Below, piece by piece: positions 33,562 to 43,189 of a stretch of DNA of 64,000 nt. The DNA is taken from the NCBI RefSeq assembly GCF_910592395.1, contig NC_088315.1, positions 13,561,808 through 13,625,807 on the forward strand. Reading direction: 5' to 3'. How positions within the stretch are numbered: the stretch's first letter is position 1; every line of letters starts with the position of its first letter. The notes beneath the pieces are model-generated. The model had not been told where the DNA came from and made no database searches. It saw only the letters and a program-made list of their open reading frames with translations. The position numbers and the translations under genes were made by a program. Source of the stretch: Lineus longissimus. Its lineage: Eukaryota > Nemertea > Pilidiophora > Heteronemertea > Lineidae.

Positions 33562-33861
33562 ATGTCCAAAAAGCAAGCTAAGGACTTTAAAAAAGGCGTT
33601 CTCGCCTTACAACAAAAAAGGGATGTCCGGCTCCGAACCTTAGACACGGAATTCGGGACTGCAACGGCAGTTCTCGAAAACGCAGATATCAGTGAAGATG
33701 ATATTGCCGAAGTGGAGGGACATCTCGAGGAGATGAACTATCTGTACCAGACGATAGTTGAAATGAACGAACAAATTGAGAAGCAACTAACCGACCTGAA
33801 AGATAGTGACGCCATCGACAAGGAAATTACCGACAGCAGCGCAATTCGCAGTCAAAGTAGA
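33562..33861 (+). pseudogene. BEL gag, N-terminal part
   Basis: Starts MSKKQAKDFKKGVLALQQKR and has a coiled-coil-like helical segment (LEEMNYLYQTIVEMNEQIEKQ), as in BEL/Pao gag proteins. It is interrupted at 33861 by repeat copy C; the conserved gag core resumes after 35565. Confidence 0.8.
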
Positions 33862-35453
33862 ACAAGAGGCCCAAGGGCCTGGCGCTCAGCTGAGTTGATA
33901 TCATTAATATCTTCCCGGTGTTCAGTTCATTATGCATGAAAATGGCATGCCCCATGGTATTTGATATCCTTTTGCGTTCACTACGGTACCAATGTTTTTG
34001 GTTGACATAATTATGCCACTGTTCATTCCTCAATCCTGACCATAATTCGGGTGAAATCATCGTATGAAAATATATACCGAAACATTAAGTTTATGCCATG
34101 AATGAGGACACTCATTGTCATAGCCTCGTTTACAAGTACGAAGTATTTTCCCGCGAATATTCAAAACTGCTTGGCTCCTTGCCAGTTAAATAACATGTGA
34201 CTATACACAAAATAGAAAACTTTGATGGAAATTGTAAATCATTTTTTTATCTATCAGGGGAAACAAGCTGATGATGATCAAATAAATCATTCATGAGAAA
34301 ACGTTTTGTTGCTGAAGCTTGCATGACGAAGTTAATGCTAAACCTTTTGTTGTGCTCTACTGCGCCACCGTAGTTTTCTATTTATACCAGCGATGACGTC
34401 ATTTCTGGTGATTCCCTACGTTGTCCAATGAGCGCTTTTTAAAATGTGCCATTTGGTATTGTACAGTATGCAATGTATTTTTTCAGCGCTGCCAGTTGCC
34501 GAACAGAATGCCGTAGCTCACTCAATTTCCAATCAATTTTTATGGGAGTGACATTATTGTATTGCTTAGAATGTCTACTTTTTACTCATGAAAGAATCGT
34601 AGAACTAAAACTTAATAGGCGAACAGAATCATGCCGATTCACTGCACATACTGTGGGAATTCTCCACTTCAAAATACATCGGCGATGTCATCGCGAACAG
34701 AGCATGCACTTCCGATATCGCTTTCACAGAAATGTGGCCAAATTTTCAAGAACTAATTTCTGAAAGTAGTCCATAAAGACCTTATGACTACCACTGAAAC
34801 GAACTAGTGATAATATCGCCTACCAGACTACTTTTTAAGCAGAAAATTGGGTACTTGAGTGTCATTGAGCTCCAGGCGTAAACAACATGCCGCCATTTTG
34901 TCTCCGCTTCGGTATTTCGTACGCCGCTTATAATGCACCTTCTCAATTAAAACCAACATAATAAGGCCTTACATCGTTGATTGAATAGGAACACCACACA
35001 AAACACAATAAAGTGGGGTTACAATCGATTACGAAGCTGAAGTGAACAGTGATTTGTTCCTGGAGCTAGGCCTACTGCTTTTGTTGTGTAGCTGCCATGT
35101 TTTGAGAACTGGCAAATAGGAGACTTCATTGATGGCTGACGTCATCGGGCGGGAATTTGAATCGGCAGAAATAACTAAAAGGCAGGTAGCGCCCTCTCCT
35201 GTTAAAATTTTGAACTTTTTCTCAATAAAATAGATTTTCAAGAATTTTATCTTAATATTAGAGCATATTTCGACTAATTCTGCTGCTCCTAGGCCGATAT
35301 AGGCCAGTTTCCTTCATGCACTCTCGCTCGCAGGAAGTAGGTCGAATGGCGACAAATTTTGTTTTGAAAGTAGAGTTTGACCAGAAGTATCCAGAAATGC
35401 AAAATTGAAGTCTCTAGGTCTTACGGTTACAAAATGTGCACCATGGGTTTAAC

Positions 35454-35487
<34 letters not shown>

Positions 35488-35565
35488 ATGGATGGATGGA
35501 CAGACGGACGCCACTGAACAACTTATTTGACAAGCTCGGCTGACTTAGTCAGCTGAGCTAATAAA
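33862..35565 (+). mobile_element. repeat copy C (inserted in BEL gag)
   Basis: Starts ACAAGAGGCCCAAGGGCC within the gag frame and ends with a GGAT microsatellite (35457-35501) and TCAGCTGAGCTAA. 34380 onward matches the 3' part of copy B. No coding capacity. CRE-like TGACGTCA occurs at about 34396. No evident target duplication. Confidence 0.75.
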
Positions 35566-36700
35566 ACTGCTGAAGGTCAAGAATTCGTTAGCTCGACAAA
35601 CAAAACGGAATACGACTTCGAGCCCAGATGTCACAACCGAAAGAAGGAAGAATAGGACCGCCCAGTTGCCGAAGCTAAAATTACCGATATTTGATGGTAA
35701 ATTCATGGCGTGGACAGCATTCTGGGACGCCATCGAGGCTGACGTCATCAAAGGAGACTACGCGGACATTACAAAATTCAATTACATAATAGGACAACTC
35801 ACAGGGAACGCCAAGGATGCTATCACCGGACTACACCCGTCCGGAGAAAACCTACCAGCTCTCATCCAACTATTGAAAGACAGATTCAGTCAACCAAGGA
35901 AAATAACGAGAGCTTACGTCTACAACCTCCTTGATATAACTCCGCCAGGGGGTCACTACGCCAGCCTCTGGGAATTTCACAACAAGATTCTTGGTGACAT
36001 ACGGTCACTTGAAAATATGGATGTATCAATAGAACAATGTGCAACATTTATAGTTCCTGTCATTGAAAGAAAATTACCAAAATTTCTGCGCGAGAAGATC
36101 GGTACCGCTGGTCAAGGAGACCGTTACCAGGTTAAAAAATTCATGGATCGATTCACTGAGGAATTAGAAAATATAAGCGAAAGAATGGATACACCAACGA
36201 CAGCAACGCAGCAGAGGAATAATTCTCACGCAGGAAATAACAGGATCTCCGTGGAATCGTTCGTGAGTGTGCCGAATACTACTTATACTAAACCACCGCC
36301 GCAAAACTACAACCGACCAAAAGTGTGCCCTTTCTGTGCAGGACCGCATAACCCTTTCGAGTGCAAACTACCAGCGCATGAAAAGTTCATTGCCGTGCGT
36401 CAACATAAACTTTGCTCAAACTGCCTCGGACCGCATTTCTACCGGGAATGTCAAAATCAAAAAAGATGCCGCACATGCGACCGGTTTCATCACACCAGTC
36501 TGCATGAATATTTCGCCAATTTATCCAGAATAAACCCGCCTCAAAATAATTCTCAACAACACGCAACTAGTGGCTGTGCCATTGCGCCACAAAGTCATTG
36601 CACCGCTACCGTTAGAAAGGAACAACCGCCAATCGCAAAGTCAACCGCGGACCTTACTAGGCTGAGGATCAGGGAGAATCTAGACTATTACGAACAGTAA
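35566..36700 (+). pseudogene. BEL gag, core and zinc fingers
   Basis: This part of the capsid protein begins after copy C and contains LPKLKLPIFDGKFMAWTAFW, the hallmark of the BEL/Pao gag core (DUF1759 region). Two to three knuckles follow: CPFCAGPHNPFEC, CSNCLGPHFYREC and CRTCDRFHHTSLH. It ends with TAA at 36700. No protease, RT or integrase follows. Apart from the insertion, the frame is open. Confidence 0.85.
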
Positions 36701-37240
36701 ACCTTAACCGAAACTCTCCAGCGCACTATGGATTACCGAACGCCAGATAAATGGACAAATTTTAATGGACTAATGGGGTAGCAAGTAGACCAGGTCTTGA
36801 CCCGTCTACTAAGGAAATATAAGGTGTCTCCTTCCCCTAGACAACCTACGGGCCACCCCATGAGCAGGGGTGCAGTACCGGTTTTAGCTTTCCTCCGTCG
36901 GGGTACGACGCCTGTCGTCATGATACTAAGAAGAAGAAGACAGCAGTACCGACGAATTACCACCAGACGAATCAAGAATTCATTCAAATTGCATTTAATC
37001 AACATTTATTTTAGATTAGGTTAACTATATATACTTTTCATTTTTGCATAGGGAACCACACAGGTTAATTAACAAGCCTATGACCAATTATTCTTATTTC
37101 TTGAATCTTAGTATAATCGTAGCAGCCACTCAATTATGTAAGAGAAATAACATAACCTGCATTCAGTTCATATCAACACGTGAGTTTAATCTTAGGTCAT
37201 GCAGCTGATCTCGACAGAAACACTTCTTGGCCGCCGGGAG
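36701..37240 (+). other. BEL 3' internal region without pol
   Basis: Non-coding DNA between the gag stop and the 3' LTR. A purine-poor CCGCCGGGAG precedes the LTR where a polypurine tract would be expected. The pol gene appears deleted. Confidence 0.55.
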
Positions 37241-37514
37241 TGTCGGTAATTCTACAGACTTCAAAGGCACAGAAACACTTGGCGTAGTATCAAGTTTTAT
37301 TATTCTTTCGCTCGACATGATGACCTCTCCGGGCTGAGAAAGACTCCAAAACATGTGTCCACCATAAGGGGCTGTAAATTATATTCTTTGTACGATGAGA
37401 TGACGGCAGTGAGAGATCAAATAAAGTTCAGTGTTATAATAGAAACCAACCGAGTCACTTGACGATTTTTACCGCTCCTCTTTTCCCGAAGTAGAAACCC
37501 CCAGAGTTTCGACA
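37241..37514 (+). repeat. BEL 3' LTR
   Basis: 274 bp, aligned end to end with the 5' LTR. The AAAAC target duplication follows at 37515-37519. Confidence 0.9.
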
Positions 37515-38582
37515 AAAACCAAGACGTTGCATCAGGGTAAGGTGTCACCACCATTATGCAAAATTTCAAGGCGATCCAACGCCTCTAAGTGTGACTTTAT
37601 TCGTCCCCCTTCTAATATTATTATATAGAAGATTTAGACCAGCGATGACGTCATTTCTGGTGATTCCCTACGTTGTCCAATGAGCGCTTTTTAAAGTGTG
37701 CCATTTGGCATGCATTAGCATCCAATGTTTTTTATCAGACAATTGCCGAACAGAATGCCGTAGCTCCGTCAATTTGCAATCAATTTTTATTGTGTTGCTT
37801 AAACCGTCTCCTTTTTACTCATGTAAGAATCGTAGTACTAAAAACTAATATGCAAACAGAATCATGCCGATTCACTGCACATACTGTGGGAATTCTCCAC
37901 TTCAAAATACATCGCGAACAGAGCGTGCACTTCCGATATCGTTTTCACAGAATTGTGGCCAAATTTTCAAGAACTAATTTCTGAAAGTATTCCCTTAAGA
38001 CCTTATGACTACCCACTGAAAGGAACTAGTGATAATATCGCCTACTTGACTACTTTTTAGCAGAAAATTGGTTACTTGTTGCAAAATCAATCTTCCATCT
38101 TTACACTGGTCACAGTGGGTATGCTGAAATATAGCCTGGTTCAATGCGCAGAATACAACTGCGCAACTATACGTCATAACCCGGGCTTTTGAATCGTCAA
38201 AAAATCTGTCAAATGTGCCTGTAGCGCCAACTGGCGGTGAAAACTAAATTAATTCCATTACAAGTCAAAATGAAAAATTATTAAAAAATATTCGGCCAGA
38301 TTTGAAAACAATATTTCCTCTGTGGCCCGAGGTATAAAGGAAAGAAGTTTAAACTTCCCGATGACCTCATTCGCCGAATGTAGGTCGGATCGCGCTGATT
38401 TTTGGTTTCTGAGTTCCCCTTGGGCTACTCCTAATTTAGCAGCGTCAACAAAGTGCCTAGGTCTTACGGTTACAAATTGCCCAAAATTGACATGGAAGGA
38501 TGGCAGGATGGCAGGACGGACACCATTCCCTTAGTAATATTAGTATTATTACCAGCTTCGCTGACTTTGTCAGCTGAGCTAA

Positions 38583-38973
38583 AAATGCCAAGCCAGGGCA
38601 CGACAGGTGATGTACTGGCCCAATGTATCCAGAGACATTGAAAACCTAATCAACAGGTGTAGTGTATGCCAGAAATTCCGTTACAAACAGCCTAAGGAAC
38701 CACTCCAAGGACATGATGTTCCTACAGAACCGTGGTCAAAAGTTGGGCTGACTTATTTCGTGAACATGGAACTGACTATTTGTTAGTAGTGGATTACACA
38801 TCCAATTATCCAGAGATATATTGTAGTCACAGATCCGGGTACACAGTTTGACTGTAAAAACTTTGCGGAATTTGCAAGCAGTTACGGTTTCAGACACATC
38901 CAGACTAGTCTGAAACACTCGCAGAGTAACGGCAAGGTGGAAAAAGGCGTCCAGATCGTGAAGAGACTTTTAA
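38583..38973 (+). pseudogene. gypsy integrase middle fragment
   Basis: Resumes the gypsy integrase after repeat copy B with the cysteines of the HHCC domain (CSVCQKF at about 38660), then the catalytic core start (YLLVVDYTSNYPE). Frame changes and probable small deletions around 38745 and 38820 break it. The later HSQSNGKVEK segment is the third catalytic (Glu) region. It is cut at TTAA 38970-38973 by the piggyBac element. Confidence 0.75.
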
Positions 38974-38983
38974 CTCTTTCAAG

Positions 38984-39054
38984 CCCAGGCACGAGTATAC
39001 TCGTGATGGCCAAACATGACGGATTGCCCAGGCACGAGTATACTCGTGATGGCA
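38984..39054. repeat. duplicated 16-bp palindrome in the piggyBac left end
   Basis: CACGAGTATACTCGTG occurs twice in the left sub-terminal region, each preceded by GCCCAGG and followed by ATGGC. It is a likely transposase-binding site by position. Confidence 0.8.
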
Positions 39055-39202
39055 TATTGGCCCATTTCAAACTGGTTTCTGCTTTCCTAGAGCCTTCTAT
39101 ACGCCTCCTACTCACAGCTGATGAAACTAACGATCTATTCCAATCATTTGACAGCCTTGCAGACGATATTTAGTTATTTGGCGGTCGGATAGAGGGCCTC
39201 AA

Positions 39203-41246
39203 ATGACACATGTCAAAACCAACATGGCCAGTGCAAATCGGTCCCGATTTTTTTCGAAAAGAGAAGTTTTAGACGCGCTTGATGGTGATTCTGGTTCTGA
39301 ATTGGAAGTCAATTCTGATTCAGAAGGTGAGGAGGAAGACTCTGACGATGCTCAGGCCCCAGATTATGGGGATAGTGGTTCAGATTATGAGCCTGAGGCT
39401 TCAGGTTCAGGTAATCAGCATGCATCTACTGACATTAGTGATAACGAAAGTGATACAGTAACTGCTACACCTGCCAATGCCCCTAAACGTAAACGGGATG
39501 CAAGTCCTGCCCCATCTTCTGATAGTCCTTTATCAAGAAGCCCTTCCCCCCAGCCTAGGGATCCAGTGCAGGCCCAAGGGCGGGGCAGGGTCCGAACACG
39601 TGGCGGTGGTGTTAGAGTTCGTGGACGTGGACGCGGTGTAGGGGGAGGGAGGGCTGGCCGTATTGCACCCCCTCAGAGAGCTTGGGATGGTGATCCTGCT
39701 GAGCTACCTGATTTGCCAGCATTTACAGGAGATCCTAAAGTGAACCTTGACTTTGGAGATGGCTTCCCTACTGCTCTTGAAGTTGTTGCTAAATTTCTTG
39801 ATCAGGATTTTTTCCGTCATGTCAAGGAACAGTCAAATCTATTTCATAGGCAAAAGAAACAAAGTGGTAAAAGGTATTCTGTAAATAGCTATGTGGAAAC
39901 TCACCAGACAGTCACCATAGCAGATCTGAAAATCTTCCTGGCTATTTCGATACACATGGGCCTTGTAAAAAAAACCACATATTCGAGATTACTGGTCTAT
40001 GAAAGGGGTGAACAAAACTACATTTGCTAAATCCATTATGCCTAGGAATAGGTGGTGTTCTATCCTGTCTATGCTTCATGTGGCAGATAACACACACTAC
40101 ATACCTAGAGGGCAAGATGGACATGACCCTCTTTATAAAATGAGGCCAATAACTGATATGTTTCTGCAGAAATTCAGGGATGCTGTGTCTCCAACCCGAG
40201 AGATCAGCCTAGATGAAGGAACATGTGCATTCAAGGGCAGAGTGTCATTTCGTGTTTACAATAAAGATAAGCCAGAGAAATGGGGGATAAAACTCTATGA
40301 AGTCTGTGAATCCAAAGGTGGTTATTGCTTCGAATTTGAGGTGTTCACCGGACGAGAAAACCAGCAGACCCAGGATATTACTTACCATACAGTGATGCGT
40401 CTCTGTGATCCCTATCTGGACAAAGGGCATATTTTGTACATGGACAGATACTACAGCAGTCCAAAGCTATATGATGAACTGTGGAATAGGGGAACTGTTG
40501 CCACTGGGACTGTGATGGCCAACAGAAAGGGACTTCCACCTCATGTGAAGGACAAACTGAGGAACAAGGGAGATATCGTTGCTTGGCGCGAGGGCTCTCT
40601 ACTTTGTCTGAAGTGGAAGGACCGGAAAGATGTGTTGATTCTCTCAACACAGCACAACAATGCCACCCAGCAGGTCATGGTAAGAGCTCAAGGGGGTAGA
40701 AGACCCAAACAGAAGCCAGTTGCCATTCAAAACTACAACGACTTCATGTCAGGAGTAGATCTTAGCGACCAGATGATGCAGTACTATGCATTCAAAAGAA
40801 AAACTCTAAAGTGGTGGAAGAAATTATTCTTCCATATGATATACCTTGCTCTTGTCAATGCAAGATGCATCTACAACAAACTGCTTGCTGCAAAGGGAGA
40901 TGGCAAGGTGGCTTTGAAACCTTTTCTTGAGGATGTCTGTGAGCAACTTGTAGAATCTGCTGGTGTCGACCGGGATGATGATGACATTGATGACGGGGAC
41001 GCCGCGAGACTCGTTGCTCGTCATTTCCCATCCCAAATCCCCCACACAGACAAGAAGCAAAAGCCCACCAGGCAATGCAAAGTCTGTTTTGCTCAAGCCC
41101 CACATCAGAGAAGAGTAGAAATTAGAGGGAGACCTGATAATAGACGAAAAGAAACATCCTACTGGTGTGAGGAATGTGGGGTTGCCCTCTGCGCTGTCCC
41201 ATGTTTCCGGCTGTTTCACACAGTGAAAAACTACCATTTGATTTAG
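39203..41246 (+). pseudogene. piggyBac transposase (one frameshift)
   Basis: This enzyme would excise and insert the element at TTAA. The N-terminus is acidic (SDSEGEEEDSDDAQ), followed by an Arg/Gly-rich stretch (RGRGRGVGGGRAGR). A one-base insertion near 39989 shifts the frame; the downstream frame runs to TAG after HTVKNYHLI at 41246. Catalytic aspartates are visible in ISLDEGTCAFKG, ILYMDRYYSS and FMSGVDLSDQM. The C-terminal Cys/His-rich domain (CKVCFAQ, YWCEECGVALC) is complete. Total length, about 680 residues, fits the family. Otherwise well preserved, so probably a recent loss. Confidence 0.9.
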
Positions 41247-41641
41247 AGGTCAATTTGAGGCAAAAACCCCAACAAACTTTGTAAATATGTTAGAACATTG
41301 TTCCTTTTCAATTGGAATCAAGTTAGGAGTTACAAAAGACAATTATTTTCATAATCTGGTGACTTTATTGACTAAAAACAGTTTTCCGCAACTTTTCCAA
41401 AAATTCAAATGACACAATTTTACAGGATTTTGGGACAAAACATACAAAGTAACCCTAAAGGATATATAGACTTATTATACATCAAAAGAAAGGGCTTGGA
41501 TAGCTGATTACAATGGTGCAAAGTTTTCCAGAATAGGGCGAGTAGAATTTTTTTTAAGTTCTGTTGAATATTAGCATTTTTTCAGAAAATCGCCCGGGCA
41601 CAGGCGGTCGCGCGCGAAAAAATCACCCGGGTCTGAAAGAG
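41247..41641 (+). other. piggyBac 3' untranslated and terminal region
   Basis: AT-rich, no coding frame. The terminal 60 bp is GC-rich (GCCCGGGCACAGGCGGTCGC) and ends in the inverted CTCTTTCA. Confidence 0.6.
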
Positions 41642-42197
41642 TTAAAGAAGTCCAGAGACAGTGGACAAGATCCATATCTGGCACTCCTAAACTATCGTTC
41701 AACTCCACTCGCTTGTGGAAAATCACCAGCAGAGATTCTGATGGGTAGAACATTGAGGAATAGACTTCCGAGTGCCGTGCAGCACGAGAACAGTAAAGTA
41801 CTTAAACCTAAGGACACGAACCGCAATAAGCTGTATTATGACCGCAATAAGCTGTATTATGACCGCAATGCGCAAGTGTTGAATCGCATCCATCCCAGGG
41901 ACACAGTTAGGGTTCACCGTGAACGAAACAAAGGTGTTTGGGATGAGAGAGCAAAGGTGTTAGGAGAAGTATCGCAAAACTCCTATCAGGTGGTGTTAGA
42001 AAATGGTCGTGTATTGCACAGAAACAGACGTGATTTGTTAAAATCTGTTGAGCCATTTGAGCCTATAGTAGAATCAGAAAATGATGATGTTGAACCAGTT
42101 GAGATTGCGCATGATCAAAAAGGTTCAAGTTCAAGTGCAACCTCATACCGGTACACAGGCCCCTGTAATGCCTGCAGCAGTAGTCTGTACGTGTAGT
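41642..42197 (+). pseudogene. gypsy integrase C-terminal part
   Basis: Continues the gypsy integrase directly after the TTAA. It has the conserved ALLNYRSTPLACGKSPAEIL region and the C-terminal DNA-binding portion (DTVRVHRERN). A 21-bp tandem duplication (41821-41862) repeats NKLYYDR. The frame stays open to TAG at about 42195. Confidence 0.85.
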
Positions 42198-42559
42198 GGT
42201 CGAAAGGTTAATAAGCCACAAAGACTTATTGAAACTTAAACCGGTTTGTTTCAGGTCTAGACACGGGTTGAGAGTCAGATTGTGACATGTAAAGGACAGT
42301 TTAGGTGAGGACAGTATTTCTGAGGTTGAAATATTTGGGCACAAGTTTCTGAATTTAAAAGGCATTGTCCAGGTGTTTCAAGGTTTTTGTTTTTCCAGGT
42401 TTTGGACTTTTGATAATTAATTTTTAGCACTGGTTTCTGAGTTGGAAGTTGGTACTCATTATTTGCCAGGTAGCAGTTAGTGTTGTGTTGTTAGTAGTTC
42501 TTGGACTTTCATAATAGCGGTATACAGTACCATGAATAGCTTTTGAATGTCTTTGTTTT

Positions 42560-42688
42560 AAAAAAAAAAGGGAGATGTAACATGATACCTTTTGCGACAT
42601 ACGCCATCTGGCGATCTCTGTCATCACTAGATAATAAATGACGTTTTACGTTACCCGATTTATGGTGTCCTGGTCCATTTATGATACA
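42560..42688 (+). repeat. gypsy polypurine tract and 3' LTR
   Basis: A purine run (42560-42575, A-tract then GGGAGA) directly precedes the 3' LTR (42576-42688), which starts TGTAACATGATACC and ends TTTATGATACA. The GATTG duplication follows. About 360 bp of untranslated DNA lies between the integrase stop and this tract. Confidence 0.9.
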
Positions 42689-42693
42689 GATTG

Positions 42694-43189
42694 TAGTAAC
42701 TGTCACTAAAATCTTGGAGGAATTAAATTTTAGACCAGTGGAACTGTATTCAATGATTGATCCCACAGGCACAGAAAAAGCATAGAAAACCGATTGCAAG
42801 GCAGGCAGGTGGCCCTCCAGCCCGTGGTGTTTCTTTGAACTTCTTGGAATACATACCCCCTGGTCATTAAAGAGAATTTGAATTCGAATTGGGATTATGA
42901 TGGTCAGAAGTGATGCGCAAAAGGAATCCACATCAAAGACTTCCCAATACTGAAAATTACTAAGTCCAGATTGTAAACAACATGCACGTGCCTGCATACT
43001 GACGTCATTCAAAGTCGAACTCTGATTGGTTAAGACTCTGTGTACAAATGTACACTGTACTGCCCCAAACATCCAGGAAAAAAAAACTCGCCCCCCGCCC
43101 GCCCGTGAATTTATAATTCCCAAACTGAACTGACACAAGGTCATTCTGATTGGTACTTACTGACCACGTGACTTATAACTTTATTCAAG
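42694..43189 (+). promoter_or_regulatory. presumed upstream region of the MULE/SWIM gene
   Basis: Non-coding. Two CTGATTGGT boxes (43022-43031 and 43145-43154; inverted CCAAT) lie 168 and 45 bp before the ATG at 43190. GTAC words are dense from here into the first intron. The promoter role is an inference from position. Confidence 0.4.

Larger units (their letters stand above)
33179..37514 (+). mobile_element. gag-only BEL/Pao LTR retrotransposon
   Basis: LTRs of 274 bp at 33179-33452 and 37241-37514 (TGTCGG...CGACA) are flanked by AAAAC (33174-33178, 37515-37519). The interior holds a leader, a BEL-type gag split by repeat copy C, then about 540 bp with no pol. This looks like a non-autonomous derivative. 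It lies inside repeat copy B. The LTRs differ at about four of 274 positions. Confidence 0.9.
7052..38582 (+). mobile_element. repeat copy B, split by hAT and BEL insertions
   Basis: Starts ACAAGAGGCCCAAGGGCC (7052) within gypsy integrase and ends TCAGCTGAGCTAAAAA (38567-38582), where integrase coding resumes. Its own sequence is 7052-7545, about 32708-33178 and 37515-38582. The last segment is homologous to 34380-35565 of copy C (shared AGCGATGACGTCATTTCTGG and CGAACAGAATGCCGTAGCTC), confirming that the two share a family. It ends after short GGATGGCA repeats. It has no coding potential of its own and looks non-autonomous. Confidence 0.75.
38970..41645 (+). mobile_element. piggyBac element
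   Basis: Bounded by TTAA at 38970-38973 and 41642-41645, with inverted ends CTCTTTCA. The left end carries two tandem copies of a 43-bp segment, each with the palindrome CACGAGTATACTCGTG. A transposase gene with one frameshift fills the interior. The integrase frame on each side is continuous across a single TTAA, as expected of a precise piggyBac insertion. Confidence 0.95.
3431..42688 (+). mobile_element. Ty3/gypsy LTR retrotransposon split by nested insertions
   Basis: Matching 113-bp LTRs lie at 3431-3543 and 42576-42688. They are flanked by the 5-bp direct repeat GATTG at 3426-3430 and 42689-42693. Gag, RT/RNase H and integrase pieces appear in the expected order on the plus strand at 3608-5995, 6853-7051, 38583-38973 and 41642-42197. 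Each gap is filled by another recognisable element, and the integrase coding sequence resumes directly across each. The element itself is only about 4.2 kb; the remaining roughly 35 kb is inserted DNA. Frameshifts, stops and a loss covering the zinc knuckle and protease active site make this copy inactive. Confidence 0.9.
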
